Assembly (NCBI GenBank): GCA_000431135.1
Contig: HF987760.1
Span: 1-15,342 of the forward strand
From: Clostridium sp. CAG:590
Lineage (GTDB): Bacteria; Bacillota; Clostridia; Lachnospirales; Lachnospiraceae
Direction of reading: 5' to 3'
Length of the DNA stretch: 15,342 nucleotides
The notes beneath the pieces were generated by a model. The model worked only from the letters and a program-made list of their open reading frames with translations, searched no databases and was not told the DNA's origin. This document shows, piece after piece, positions 1 to 8,400 of this stretch. Position 1 is the stretch's first letter. Each line of letters begins with the position of its first letter. The position numbers and the translations under genes are program-made.

Positions 1-1171
1 GTATCACATCCAGTGACTGGTACGCAAGGGATTCCAATGTCGCCCGTACAAAATGTGCCCGGTTTGCTCCTCTCGAAAGACCGAATACCGCACCTCTCGC
101 ATAAGCATCCCAATACGGGGCACCCAGGCCGGTAAATGCAGGCACAACATATACGCCATTGCTATCCGGCACTGATGCCGCCCGCATTTCTGTCTCTGCT
201 GCCGTATCGATCAGTTTCAGTTCATCCCGCAGCCATTTGATTGCTGCTCCTGCAACAAACACACTTCCCTCTAATGCGTATTGTATCTTGCCATTGCGTC
301 CGATGGCAATTGTGGTCAACAGCCCGTGTTTTGAATCTACCGCCTGTTCTCCGGTATTCATCAATAAAAAGCAGCCGGTTCCGTATGTATTCTTGCTCTG
401 TCCCGCTTCAAAGCAGCACTGTCCAAATAATGCAGCCTGCTGATCTCCTGCAACGCCTGCAATCGTAACAGGTTCACCAAGTAACGCCTCACCGGTCTCT
501 CCGTATATCTCCGAAGACTGTTTTACCTCCGGCAGCATGGAACGTGGAATATCAAATTTGCGAAGCAGCTCTTCATCCCAGCATAGCGAATGAATGTTAT
601 ACAGCATTGTACGGGACGCATTGGTCACATCCGTTGCAAATACCTTTCCTTTTGTCATTTTGTAGATCAGCCACGTATCCACCGTTCCAAATAATAATCT
701 GCCCTGATCTGCCTTCTCTCTCGCTCCTTCCACATTCTCTAATATCCACCGGATCTTCGTCGCTGAAAAATAAGGATCTACGATCAGTCCGGTCTTTTCT
801 TTTATGATCCGGTCATAGCCTTCTTCCTTCAATTGTTCCACATAATCTGCTGTTCTGCGGCACTGCCAGACAATGGCATGATACACGGGTTCTCCGGTCT
901 CCTTGTCCCAGACGATCGTTGTCTCTCTCTGATTGGTAATTCCGATCGCTGCAATCTCCGCCGCTTCTATGGAGCATTTTGCCATTGCTTCGGTCATAAC
1001 GCCTGCCTGGGATGCCCAGATCTCATTTGCATCATGTTCCACCCAGCCGGACTTCGGAAAATACTGTGTAAATTCCTTCTGTGCCGAAGACACGATCTCC
1101 CCCTTCTTATTGAAGATAATACACCTTGAACTCGTTGTCCCCTGATCCAATGCCATAATATATTCTTTCAT
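1..1171 (-). CDS. glpK: Glycerol kinase, C-terminal part cut off by the window edge
   Basis: Glycerol kinase (FGGY family) phosphorylates glycerol to sn-glycerol 3-phosphate with ATP in the cytoplasm. I translated the minus strand from ATG 1171 for 390 codons without a stop. The N-terminus MKEYIMALDQGTTSSR carries the phosphate-binding motif. Further family motifs are ITNQRETT, VWQCRRT, YFSATKIRW, TVDTWLIYKMT, AGDQQAALFGQ, KNTYGTGCF, YALEGSVFVAGAAIQWLRD and FTGLGAPYWDAYARG. The family is about 500 residues long, so roughly the last 110 are missing. The ATG overlaps the stop of the upstream WYL regulator (ATGA, 4 bp), and an AAAGGGG ribosome binding site lies six bases before it inside that gene, which suggests translational coupling. 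Where lactic-acid-bacterial GlpK carries the HPr-phosphorylated His (a YHFYG segment, from memory), this protein reads GEALLGEP, with no His. Identity is secure. Confidence 0.96.
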   Translation of the reverse strand, partial: MKEYIMALDQGTTSSRCIIFNKKGEIVSSAQKEFTQYFPKSGWVEHDANEIWASQAGVMTEAMAKCSIEAAEIAAIGITNQRETTIVWDKETGEPVYHAIVWQCRRTADYVEQLKEEGYDRIIKEKTGLIVDPYFSATKIRWILENVEGAREKADQGRLLFGTVDTWLIYKMTKGKVFATDVTNASRTMLYNIHSLCWDEELLRKFDIPRSMLPEVKQSSEIYGETGEALLGEPVTIAGVAGDQQAALFGQCCFEAGQSKNTYGTGCFLLMNTGEQAVDSKHGLLTTIAIGRNGKIQYALEGSVFVAGAAIKWLRDELKLIDTAAETEMRAASVPDSNGVYVVPAFTGLGAPYWDAYARGAVFGLSRGANRAHFVRATLESLAYQSLDVI

Positions 1172-2199
1172 AATGTGCCCCTTTCATACTGTTCGCATAC
1201 CTTCTTCATCATCTGTATATAAGCTTCCTGTACCCAGACAGGCTCTGCAATCTTCAGCTTGTCTCCAAACCCGAATACCCAGCCAAAAAAGCGGTCACTG
1301 ACTACCGTATCCACAACAACCGACACCTTCCTGCATCGTCTGTCATTTTCATCCGGTTCTGCTTCTTCCTCATACCATGTTTCGGTGGGATGCATCCAGA
1401 CTTCCCTGCCAAAATGATCGATCATCGCCCCGGCAAGGGTGGCATCCGCTATCAGTGTGACCGTTACCTTTTCCCCGGCAAACATTCCAAATGTCTGTGT
1501 CCCATAGCTGCTTAGGTCAATCTGCTCATACATTTTTCTTCCCAGCCACATTTCCGGTTCTTCCACAATCTCTTTCATCTTATCGACCCGGTAATGCCGC
1601 ATCTGCTTTGTCGCATCATCATATCCGACCAGATAATATTTGTCATTATCCCATTGAAAGAACCACGGCGAGATCCGGTAACGTTCTCCGGCCTTTCTCG
1701 GCACCAGTTCCTTCTTCACATTCCATTCATAATATCCAAATGTGATCTGGTGATCTTGTCTTATGGCATCCTGAATGTTATCAATATTATAATAGATGCT
1801 CTCATTCATCGATTTGACACGATCCCGCACCACAACCTGCCCGGTAAGTTTCCTCGCATATGCTTTGCCGGATAACCGGGATAGTTTTCCGATCAGCTCC
1901 CTTGATTTGTTCTCTGTAATAAACTTAGAAGACTGTACCGCATCGACCAGCAATTTTAATTCCGGCAATTCAAACATACGGGAGGCTAACCAGGCTCCCC
2001 GATGTTCTCTTACAATATCCATTCCAAATTCCGACAGTATATCCATATCACTGTATATTGTCTTACGCTCACAGGATATACCGTACTCATTCAGTCTTGT
2101 TACAATTTTATCCGCAGTTAAGATATGCTCCTCGTCTGTTTCTTCGTATAATATCTTTGCAAGATAAAGCAGTTTCTGTTTCTGTGTCTCTTTTCTCAC
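1168..2199 (-). CDS. WYL-domain transcriptional regulator (HTH-WYL-WCX type)
   Basis: Predicted DNA-binding regulator of about 343 residues. The N-terminal 65 residues form an HTH/winged-helix unit (KETQKQKLLYLAKIL, then TADKIVTRL and CERKTIYSDMDIL). A WYL ligand-sensing domain follows at about 135-215, with the motif KYYLVGYD followed by MRHYRVDKM. The C-terminus, ending DRFFGWVFGFGDKLKI, is WCX-like. The longest reading starts at TTG 2211, but its codons 2-3 are the GGGAGGG that looks like the ribosome binding site, so I prefer GTG 2199 (spacing about 4 nt); this choice is uncertain. The stop overlaps the glpK ATG by 4 bp, so it probably controls or is co-expressed with glycerol use. WYL regulators are known both for metabolic genes and defence loci; the ligand cannot be read from sequence. 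Confidence 0.9.
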   Translation of the reverse strand: MRKETQKQKLLYLAKILYEETDEEHILTADKIVTRLNEYGISCERKTIYSDMDILSEFGMDIVREHRGAWLASRMFELPELKLLVDAVQSSKFITENKSRELIGKLSRLSGKAYARKLTGQVVVRDRVKSMNESIYYNIDNIQDAIRQDHQITFGYYEWNVKKELVPRKAGERYRISPWFFQWDNDKYYLVGYDDATKQMRHYRVDKMKEIVEEPEMWLGRKMYEQIDLSSYGTQTFGMFAGEKVTVTLIADATLAGAMIDHFGREVWMHPTETWYEEEAEPDENDRRCRKVSVVVDTVVSDRFFGWVFGFGDKLKIAEPVWVQEAYIQMMKKVCEQYERGTL

Positions 2200-2249
2200 A
2201 TACCCTCCCAATCACCGGCACTCACACACCCTTATCGCAAAGGACTACA

Positions 2250-2987
2250 CTAACAGCCCAGTTGCTGTTTGACATCGTTGAGTGCTGCGTCTTCCATATC
2301 GTGTTCTAACGGTGGTAACGCTTCGCCATATTTACGCTCATACGCAATTCCTAATAATTCATCCGCAATCCTTGCATTCTTAGGAAGCAGCGGACCATGT
2401 GAATATGTTGCAAATACATTCTTATAACGTGCTCCTTCTGTTCCGTCTTCTCCATTGTTCCCATACCCCTTAAGAATCTTTCCCATCGGCTGTACACCTT
2501 CTCCAAGCCAGGTCTGGCCATTATGATTCTCAAAACCGACGATTGGAAATGTTTCTCCATTGTCTCTGGTATATTCATAAACAAAATTACCGATCATACG
2601 CTTATCGGATGCGGTTGTATAGACATTGATCCCGCCAAGGAAATCCACTCTCGTTCCGTCTGCCGCCTCATAATACTTGCCGAGCATCTGATATCCGCCA
2701 CAGATTCCAAGAATGACCGTTCCTTTTTCAATCTCCTCTTTGAGCCATTGCTCTTTATATTCGAACAGATCCTTTACCAGAATCTCCTGCTCAAAATCCT
2801 GCCCGCCACCAATGAATATAATGTCGTAATCATCGTCCCGGTTCACTTCCCCGAAAGACAGTCTTGTCACTTTCGAGCCAATCCCGCGCCACGCAAGACG
2901 TTTCTCCATGGTTCGGATATTGCCATTATCCCCATACAAATTCAGAATATCATAATACAAATGACATATGTGTAATTCTCGATCCAT
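2250..2987 (-). CDS. gatD: Lipid II isoglutaminyl synthase, glutaminase subunit GatD
   Basis: Class I glutamine amidotransferase of 245 residues that hydrolyses glutamine and passes ammonia to MurT, which amidates the alpha-carboxyl of D-Glu in lipid II. It starts with MDRELHICHLYYDILNLYGD, and the NLYGDNGN segment is typical of CobQ/GatD-like proteins. The nucleophile elbow is GICGGYQMLG with Cys96. The catalytic His is probably His197 in TYSHGPLLPKN. The reading frame extends to 3044, but ATG 2987 has an AAGGAAAAGGGA ribosome binding site just upstream and matches the family N-terminus, so I use it. It lies 92 nt after the murT stop on the same strand, a partner arrangement that makes the assignment strong. 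Length agrees with the S. aureus family member (about 243 aa). Confidence 0.95.
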   Translation of the reverse strand: MDRELHICHLYYDILNLYGDNGNIRTMEKRLAWRGIGSKVTRLSFGEVNRDDDYDIIFIGGGQDFEQEILVKDLFEYKEQWLKEEIEKGTVILGICGGYQMLGKYYEAADGTRVDFLGGINVYTTASDKRMIGNFVYEYTRDNGETFPIVGFENHNGQTWLGEGVQPMGKILKGYGNNGEDGTEGARYKNVFATYSHGPLLPKNARIADELLGIAYERKYGEALPPLEHDMEDAALNDVKQQLGC

Positions 2988-3079
2988 TCCCTTTTCCTTT
3001 CTCTCTTCCGACCGGTTCTTTTCCAACCGGGGGTCATACCCCAAGGTCAGATACCCTGTTCCCTGCTGTCTTTCATGAC
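2988..3079 (-). repeat. Two adjacent small stem-loops in the murT-gatD spacer
   Basis: The 92-nt spacer between murT and gatD holds two inverted repeats back to back. In mRNA sense these are GGGG-TATGA-CCCC, followed by CCGGTT-GGAAAAG-AACCGG (arms 3025-3030 and 3012-3017). No T-run follows on the minus strand, so this is not an intrinsic terminator. It might tune gatD expression or message stability; that is inference only. Confidence 0.4.
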
Positions 3080-4459
3080 TTAGGATGCATCATACTTTTT
3101 AAGTGGTACAAACTCTGCTAACTTATCGCGGAACTCCAGCATACAGGTATAAGATAATACAAGAAATGTCTCTTCTCCGCTCTCCTGTAACTGTGTAATC
3201 AGTGTCTTATAGTCCTTCTCGACGCTGAATCTCGTTGTATCAAAATCCGCATATTTTAACCGCAGCTGCATATCGTATGCCCGCTTCCCTGTAAAATAAA
3301 AATGCTTTGCTCCGGAAGCCGCCTGTGTCAGCCGTTCAAATTTCACATCATAGATCCATGATATATCCTTGCCATCCGCATAATTGTCATTTAATCCAAA
3401 AACAATATTGCCTGTCGGACGTTGCTGGATTAAAAATTGCAGCACCTCATTGAATCCCGCCGGATTCTTCACCAATACCAGATGAAGCGGTGCCTTTCCA
3501 AGCTGTACCTGTTCCATACGTCCAAAATGCGTGGTAAGTCCGCCAAGCACTTTCACAATCTTCTCATCCGGCAATCCGATCAGATGTGCAACCTCCGTAG
3601 CGGCAAGTGCATTGTACAGATTATATCCGCCCGGCAGCATCACTTCCGCTTCCACCTTGCTGCCAAACACATCCATCCCGATCACGGAAGATGCGTCTTT
3701 CCATTCGATCACTTTTGTAAGTGCAACCTCCGGATCCTGTCTGTGATAACCACATTTTTCACAATAGAAGCCACCGAGATGTCCAAATGTATGATAATGA
3801 TATTGGTACTTTGTCTTACAGTGAATACAATATACCGCATCCGAAATATCCGAAGAAGTTCCCTCGTAAAGCGGTCCGTTCACACCAAAATAGTGGATCT
3901 CGCTATGTGGCAGATCACTCAGTGAACTGGTCAGAGAACAATCGGCATTCAGCACCAGTTTCACATTCGGAAGCTGTGAAAGTCCTGCCCGGATCTTATT
4001 CACTGTCGTCAACACTTCTCCATACCGGTCGAGCTGATCCCGGAATACGTTCGTCACAACCGCAGTCACATCAAGATCCCCAAAATGTTCTACAATACTC
4101 TTCAGTGCCGCCTCGTCACATTCCAACAATGCATAGTCCGTGTTGATCTTACCGCCAAGTGTTGCCGCTCCAACAAAAGCCGACACAACTCCACCAAGCA
4201 GATTGGCACCTGCATCATTACAAAATACCGTCTTTCCTTCTTCCTCGATCATGTCTCTGATGATATGACAGGTTGTCGTCTTACCGTTCGTTCCGGTTAC
4301 GCAGATGATCTTCACATCTTTTGCCAGATGACCTAGAATATCCGGACAGATCTTTAATACCACCTTGCCCGGAAGGGAGGTTCCTCCGCTGCCTGCCAAC
4401 CGCAATAATTTTGTTGTAAATTTGCCCGCCCATACAGCAATCGTTGCTCTTGCGCTCAT
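3080..4459 (-). CDS. murT: Lipid II isoglutaminyl synthase, Mur ligase subunit MurT
   Basis: Mur-ligase-family protein of 459 residues that, with GatD, converts D-Glu of lipid II to D-isoglutamine at the cytoplasmic membrane face. The ATP-binding loop is VTGTNGKTTT (residues 54-63). A second Mur ligase block, TNVFRDQLDRYGE, is at 136-148. A MurT-type Cys4 zinc ribbon is inserted in the middle domain: Cys211 and Cys214 (CIHC), then Cys233 and Cys236 (CEKC). The C-terminal MurT domain (DUF1727 type) contains NDNYADGKDISWIYDV, where the family's catalytic Asp lies. ATG 4459 has an AAGGAG ribosome binding site seven bases upstream. It sits 30 nt after the mutarotase stop and before gatD, so the three are probably one transcript. 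Length and all motifs look intact. Confidence 0.96.
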   Translation of the reverse strand: MSARATIAVWAGKFTTKLLRLAGSGGTSLPGKVVLKICPDILGHLAKDVKIICVTGTNGKTTTCHIIRDMIEEEGKTVFCNDAGANLLGGVVSAFVGAATLGGKINTDYALLECDEAALKSIVEHFGDLDVTAVVTNVFRDQLDRYGEVLTTVNKIRAGLSQLPNVKLVLNADCSLTSSLSDLPHSEIHYFGVNGPLYEGTSSDISDAVYCIHCKTKYQYHYHTFGHLGGFYCEKCGYHRQDPEVALTKVIEWKDASSVIGMDVFGSKVEAEVMLPGGYNLYNALAATEVAHLIGLPDEKIVKVLGGLTTHFGRMEQVQLGKAPLHLVLVKNPAGFNEVLQFLIQQRPTGNIVFGLNDNYADGKDISWIYDVKFERLTQAASGAKHFYFTGKRAYDMQLRLKYADFDTTRFSVEKDYKTLITQLQESGEETFLVLSYTCMLEFRDKLAEFVPLKKYDAS

Positions 4460-4489
4460 TCTTGTTCTCCTTGTTTGTTTCTGATTTTA

Positions 4490-5365
4490 TTATGCTACAA
4501 CAATCGTATACGCCATCACAAAGCTCTCATTTACTTCCAATTCATGTCCGTATTCTCTTTCTTCCAGCGTACCCTCGAATTCCTCTGCATCACATCTTCC
4601 GGACCATGGCTCAATACACACAAACGGTGCGTTCTTCTTTGCCGGAGACCATAATCCAAATAATGGCTGATCACATATCACGGTCACATATGGTTTCTGT
4701 TCCGGGTCACACAGACTGATTTCATGTACCTGATCTCCCTCGATCACTAACGCATCCTCATCAAATAAATGGGCATCGATCTTCATCATGCCGCCATTGG
4801 TTGCCAGCACATTATCCTTCTTATAGACAAGTCCATTCCCATTTATTTTCGAATATGTCAGATCTTTGTCACTGTCAAAAGCAATATAGTAATCGGTCTG
4901 TTTGCCTCTGCCACCGAGCGGACACATAAATGCCGGATGCCCGCCGATTGAAAAATACATCTTCTTGTTATCTTCATTGCTCACATTCCAGATAACCTGC
5001 AGCTCATTGCCTACTAACTTGTAACCGATCTCTAAGGTAAAGGTAAACGGATACTTCTCATAAGTCTCCTCATCTGCTGTCAGCGAAAACCATACCTCAT
5101 CCTCTGTCTGGAATACAAGCGTAAATTCCATATCTCTGGCAAATCCGTGTTGTCCCATCGGATACACCTTTCCATCATACTTATATTCCTTATTCTTCAG
5201 ACTTCCGACAAACGGAAACAATACCGGTGCACTGCGTTTCCAGAACTTCTCATCCGCATTCCAGATATATTCTTCTCCGGTTTCCTTGTTCACCATACTG
5301 GCAAGCTCTGCACCAAAATAGTTGATCGCTACCCTCAATTGATCATTTTCCAATACTACCTGCAT
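4490..5365 (-). CDS. Aldose 1-epimerase family protein (galactose mutarotase-like, LacX-type)
   Basis: Predicted cytoplasmic sugar mutarotase of 291 residues, interconverting alpha and beta anomers of an aldose or sugar phosphate. It starts MQVVLENDQLRVAINYFGAEL, which is how this subfamily begins. Further hallmarks are SAPVLFPFVG, MGQHGFARD, a catalytic-type His in GGHPAFMCPL, and the general-base Glu in FVCIEPWSGR. Two in-frame ATGs exist (5371 and 5365). The GGAGG at 5373-5377 is only 2 nt from the first but 8 nt from the second, so I choose 5365. It lies 30 nt upstream of murT on the same strand and 122 nt downstream of the jetC stop. The substrate cannot be fixed from sequence; a link to cell wall synthesis is suggested only by position. 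Confidence 0.9.
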   Translation of the reverse strand: MQVVLENDQLRVAINYFGAELASMVNKETGEEYIWNADEKFWKRSAPVLFPFVGSLKNKEYKYDGKVYPMGQHGFARDMEFTLVFQTEDEVWFSLTADEETYEKYPFTFTLEIGYKLVGNELQVIWNVSNEDNKKMYFSIGGHPAFMCPLGGRGKQTDYYIAFDSDKDLTYSKINGNGLVYKKDNVLATNGGMMKIDAHLFDEDALVIEGDQVHEISLCDPEQKPYVTVICDQPLFGLWSPAKKNAPFVCIEPWSGRCDAEEFEGTLEEREYGHELEVNESFVMAYTIVVA

Positions 5366-5487
5366 ACACATATCCTCCTTCCTTGTATATGGATGAACAT
5401 CATCCTGTTAAAGCTCGCAAAACGCTTCACATCCTGCTCACTATTTTTAATAACGCGTTACACGCAAGATCGGATATCCCCATCTGC
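5366..5487 (-). other. Spacer between jetC and the mutarotase gene
   Basis: This 122-nt gap holds a perfect 10-bp palindrome TAACGCGTTA (5451-5460) and a small hairpin GGATGA-TGT-TCATCC (mRNA sense, 5391-5405) just upstream of the mutarotase ribosome binding site. No GC-rich hairpin with a T-run follows jetC on the minus strand, so read-through from the jet operon cannot be excluded. I see no convincing -35/-10 pair; TTGCGT with ATAGTG at 17-bp spacing is weak. Confidence 0.35.
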
Positions 5488-8400
5488 TTATATGAAGTCA
5501 AATGTTCCCTGACTGTACTCTAAGTTCCGGTACTCTACCTCATCCTGTTCCACCTGACTGCGGTAATCTGTTACAACCGTCTGCTGTCTGCCATTCACAA
5601 GCTGCTGTCCTAAGATGTAGTTGACATCAAACCGGTTCGTGATCGCCGGTGTCGCACCACGCGCCGGAACGATCAACTGTACGTTGTTCGTCTTAAGCAG
5701 GGCAAAGATTGGTTCCCAGATATAGATATCCTTTGCCGCACCAAACGGATTATCGATAAAGATTACTTTCTTCAGCTCATTTGCCTCTGCTTCCGGTGCG
5801 TACATTCCAGATATATAATTAATGATCGACACCAGGAACTGAATATAGATACCCTGTGATTGTCCGGTACTTCCAACCGCTTCTTCATAGCGAAGATACC
5901 GGCTCTGTTCCTTGATACGCTCCCGTTTATATAATTTCAGCCGGATTGCATTCATATCTGTTACCATAACCCCAAACAGCTTTTTAAGCAAGAGTCTGTT
6001 TTTCATATATTTGATCCGGTCATTGTTATCCTGAAATTGATCCGCACCATTTACCACTTCATCTATATAATCCGACATTCTCTGTTTGATAAATTCATCC
6101 TTCACATACGGAACGGAAAGACTGACCATCTGGATCATCTCGCCGTCTAACTGGATTCTGGAAAGCTTTGGCAGCTTATCCAATTCCGTCCGGACATCGC
6201 GGCATCTTTCAATACATTGATTCTCAAAATTATTCTTAATTGCCTCCATGTCCTCAATTCCCTGCTCCACACGTTCTTTTTCCAAAGCAATATAGGAAAT
6301 CATTTCACGAATATTCGCAAGCAGTGTCTTTGCATCCTCGTAAGTCTCCGGAATCTCAACATCCTCCTTGACGGAATCCGACAATTCAAATGCACCCATT
6401 GTATAAAATGTATTTGCGGTCTGTGTCTTATAATTGAGCAGCTCCTGTTTTGCTCTTGCAAGCGCTTTATTGCTCTTATCATATGCCAGCAGGCTCTCTT
6501 CAAAGATCTCGCGGATCTTTGCCTGATCTTCGGACAAGATGTCAGCCTGTGTGATATCTAACTCTTCACTCTCCACAATTCGCTTTACATCCTTATACAG
6601 ATCAATGATGACTCCGTTGTTCTTTACATACTGCCGGTATTCCTTGTCATAATTCCGGATCTCTTCCTGCAATTCTTTGAGGATACGATCCCCTTCCGCA
6701 ATCGCCTGTAGTGCATCCTCTTTGGATATCGTCGGCGTTACATGTTCCGTATCGGCAGAGACAAACTCTAATTCGGCAAACGCCTCCTGACCAAACCGGT
6801 CTGTCATGGTCTGAATTGCCTGTTCTACACGACCTTCCAGCCGGGAAGCCTCCTGTTCCTTCTTCTTATAATCTGCCCGAAGCTGATCGCAGCGTACCGA
6901 GATCTGAGATAACTGTGCACTCATTCGGTTAAGCAATGTCTCATCCACCGGATGAAGTCCTTCCGTCTGCTGCAATGCCTCTAACTGTTCCACTGAAATG
7001 CCACGCCTACGGATCAGTTTCATTCCCCGTTCCATACTTTCCGAAAGTGCCGTGATCAGTTTCTTCTTATCTTCCAATACGATCGTTGCCTGTTCCACAA
7101 CTGCCTTTGCAGCAAGGAACTCCGCTTTCAACTGTTCTTCTGAAATATTAACCGCAGTCAAATTGCCTTCTACATAATATTCTTTGTACAGATCATCCCA
7201 GTCTCTTGTCATTTCTGCAATCTGCTGTTCCATATGAACAATCTGTCCCTGCAATTCCTCTGCTTCCAACCGGGCATGTTCCAATCGGGAGTCTGCGTCT
7301 GTTGTATCGGCAGAAAGTCGTTTCACTTCTGCATCATAATGTTCTAACTGTTGTCTGCTCTCCTCCGCCAGATCGCTCTTTGCACGGATTCCGGCTAATT
7401 TGATCTGTTCTTTCTGATTCTCATTTAATGTCTGTTTCCATTTTTCTGCGTCCTGCTGCTGTACTTTACAGTGCTTTTGCGTCCGCTCGATATCCTTTTC
7501 CAGCTGTTCGATCTTTCTCTGATGATCTAACACCTGTTCCCGCAGTTCCTGCACCCGTTGTTCTGCATTTAAAAATGCAGTGTCATTCAACTTTGCAGTA
7601 TAATCCAGATCTTCCTCGTAAACAGCATCTAATTCCCGTGCCCGTTCCAGATCCTCCTGCAATTGCGCAAGCTGCTTTTCCAAACGGGTTGCTTCCATCG
7701 CAAGTGCATCTTCTTCCACAAATGTCTGTGGATCCTTCGCAATAAGGAGCACTCCTTTTTCCTTTGCCGGAAGATGCGGTGTCTCCAACATCGTCCGGTC
7801 ATAGATCGTCACTGCCTGATTGCCAAGTTCAAGCGTTCCAATCCGTTCATCCTCTTCAACCAGATCAAACTGTTTTGTTACCACACCATATGGCAGCATT
7901 GGGAAACACTGCAATAACTCTTCCCGGTTTGCCTTTGGAAGTGCCGACAGATAATCCACTCCGGACAACGCAAAATCTCCATGACGGCTCTCGAGATAAT
8001 CCTTTACCTTTGTAACCGCTTCTGATTCCTCTAAAATCCTTCCTTCATGCACCTGCTCCAAATGCCGGTTCCACGCTGCGATCTTCTTCTCCAGTTCCGC
8101 AACTGCTATCTTCTGTTGGAAGGCACGTTCCTTGATCGTATGATATAACTGTGCCATATCATTTACACCATATACCTGTGTCATTTTCTTAAGGCGTTCC
8201 TGATTCTCAATATATTCCTTATGATTATCAGACGCTTCCTGCAATGCCCGTTCTGCGGTCTGCAAGGATTCCTGCTCCACATACAGCTCCCGTTCCAAGG
8301 CATTAACCTGTGTATAATCTGCAAGATAAGACTCCTCCGAAACCTCTCTCTTTTGCGTCAATTCCTGTTCTTCTTCCCGAAGTGTTTTTTCGAGATCTTC

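Noticed and set aside
3012..3030. CCGGTT/AACCGG hairpin as a terminator after murT
   Set aside because: No T-run follows on the minus strand and gatD must be expressed downstream.
2988..3044. N-terminal extension of GatD (MGYDPRLEKNRSEERKEKG)
   Set aside because: It is translated spacer with stem-loops and the purine-rich ribosome binding site of the real ATG at 2987.
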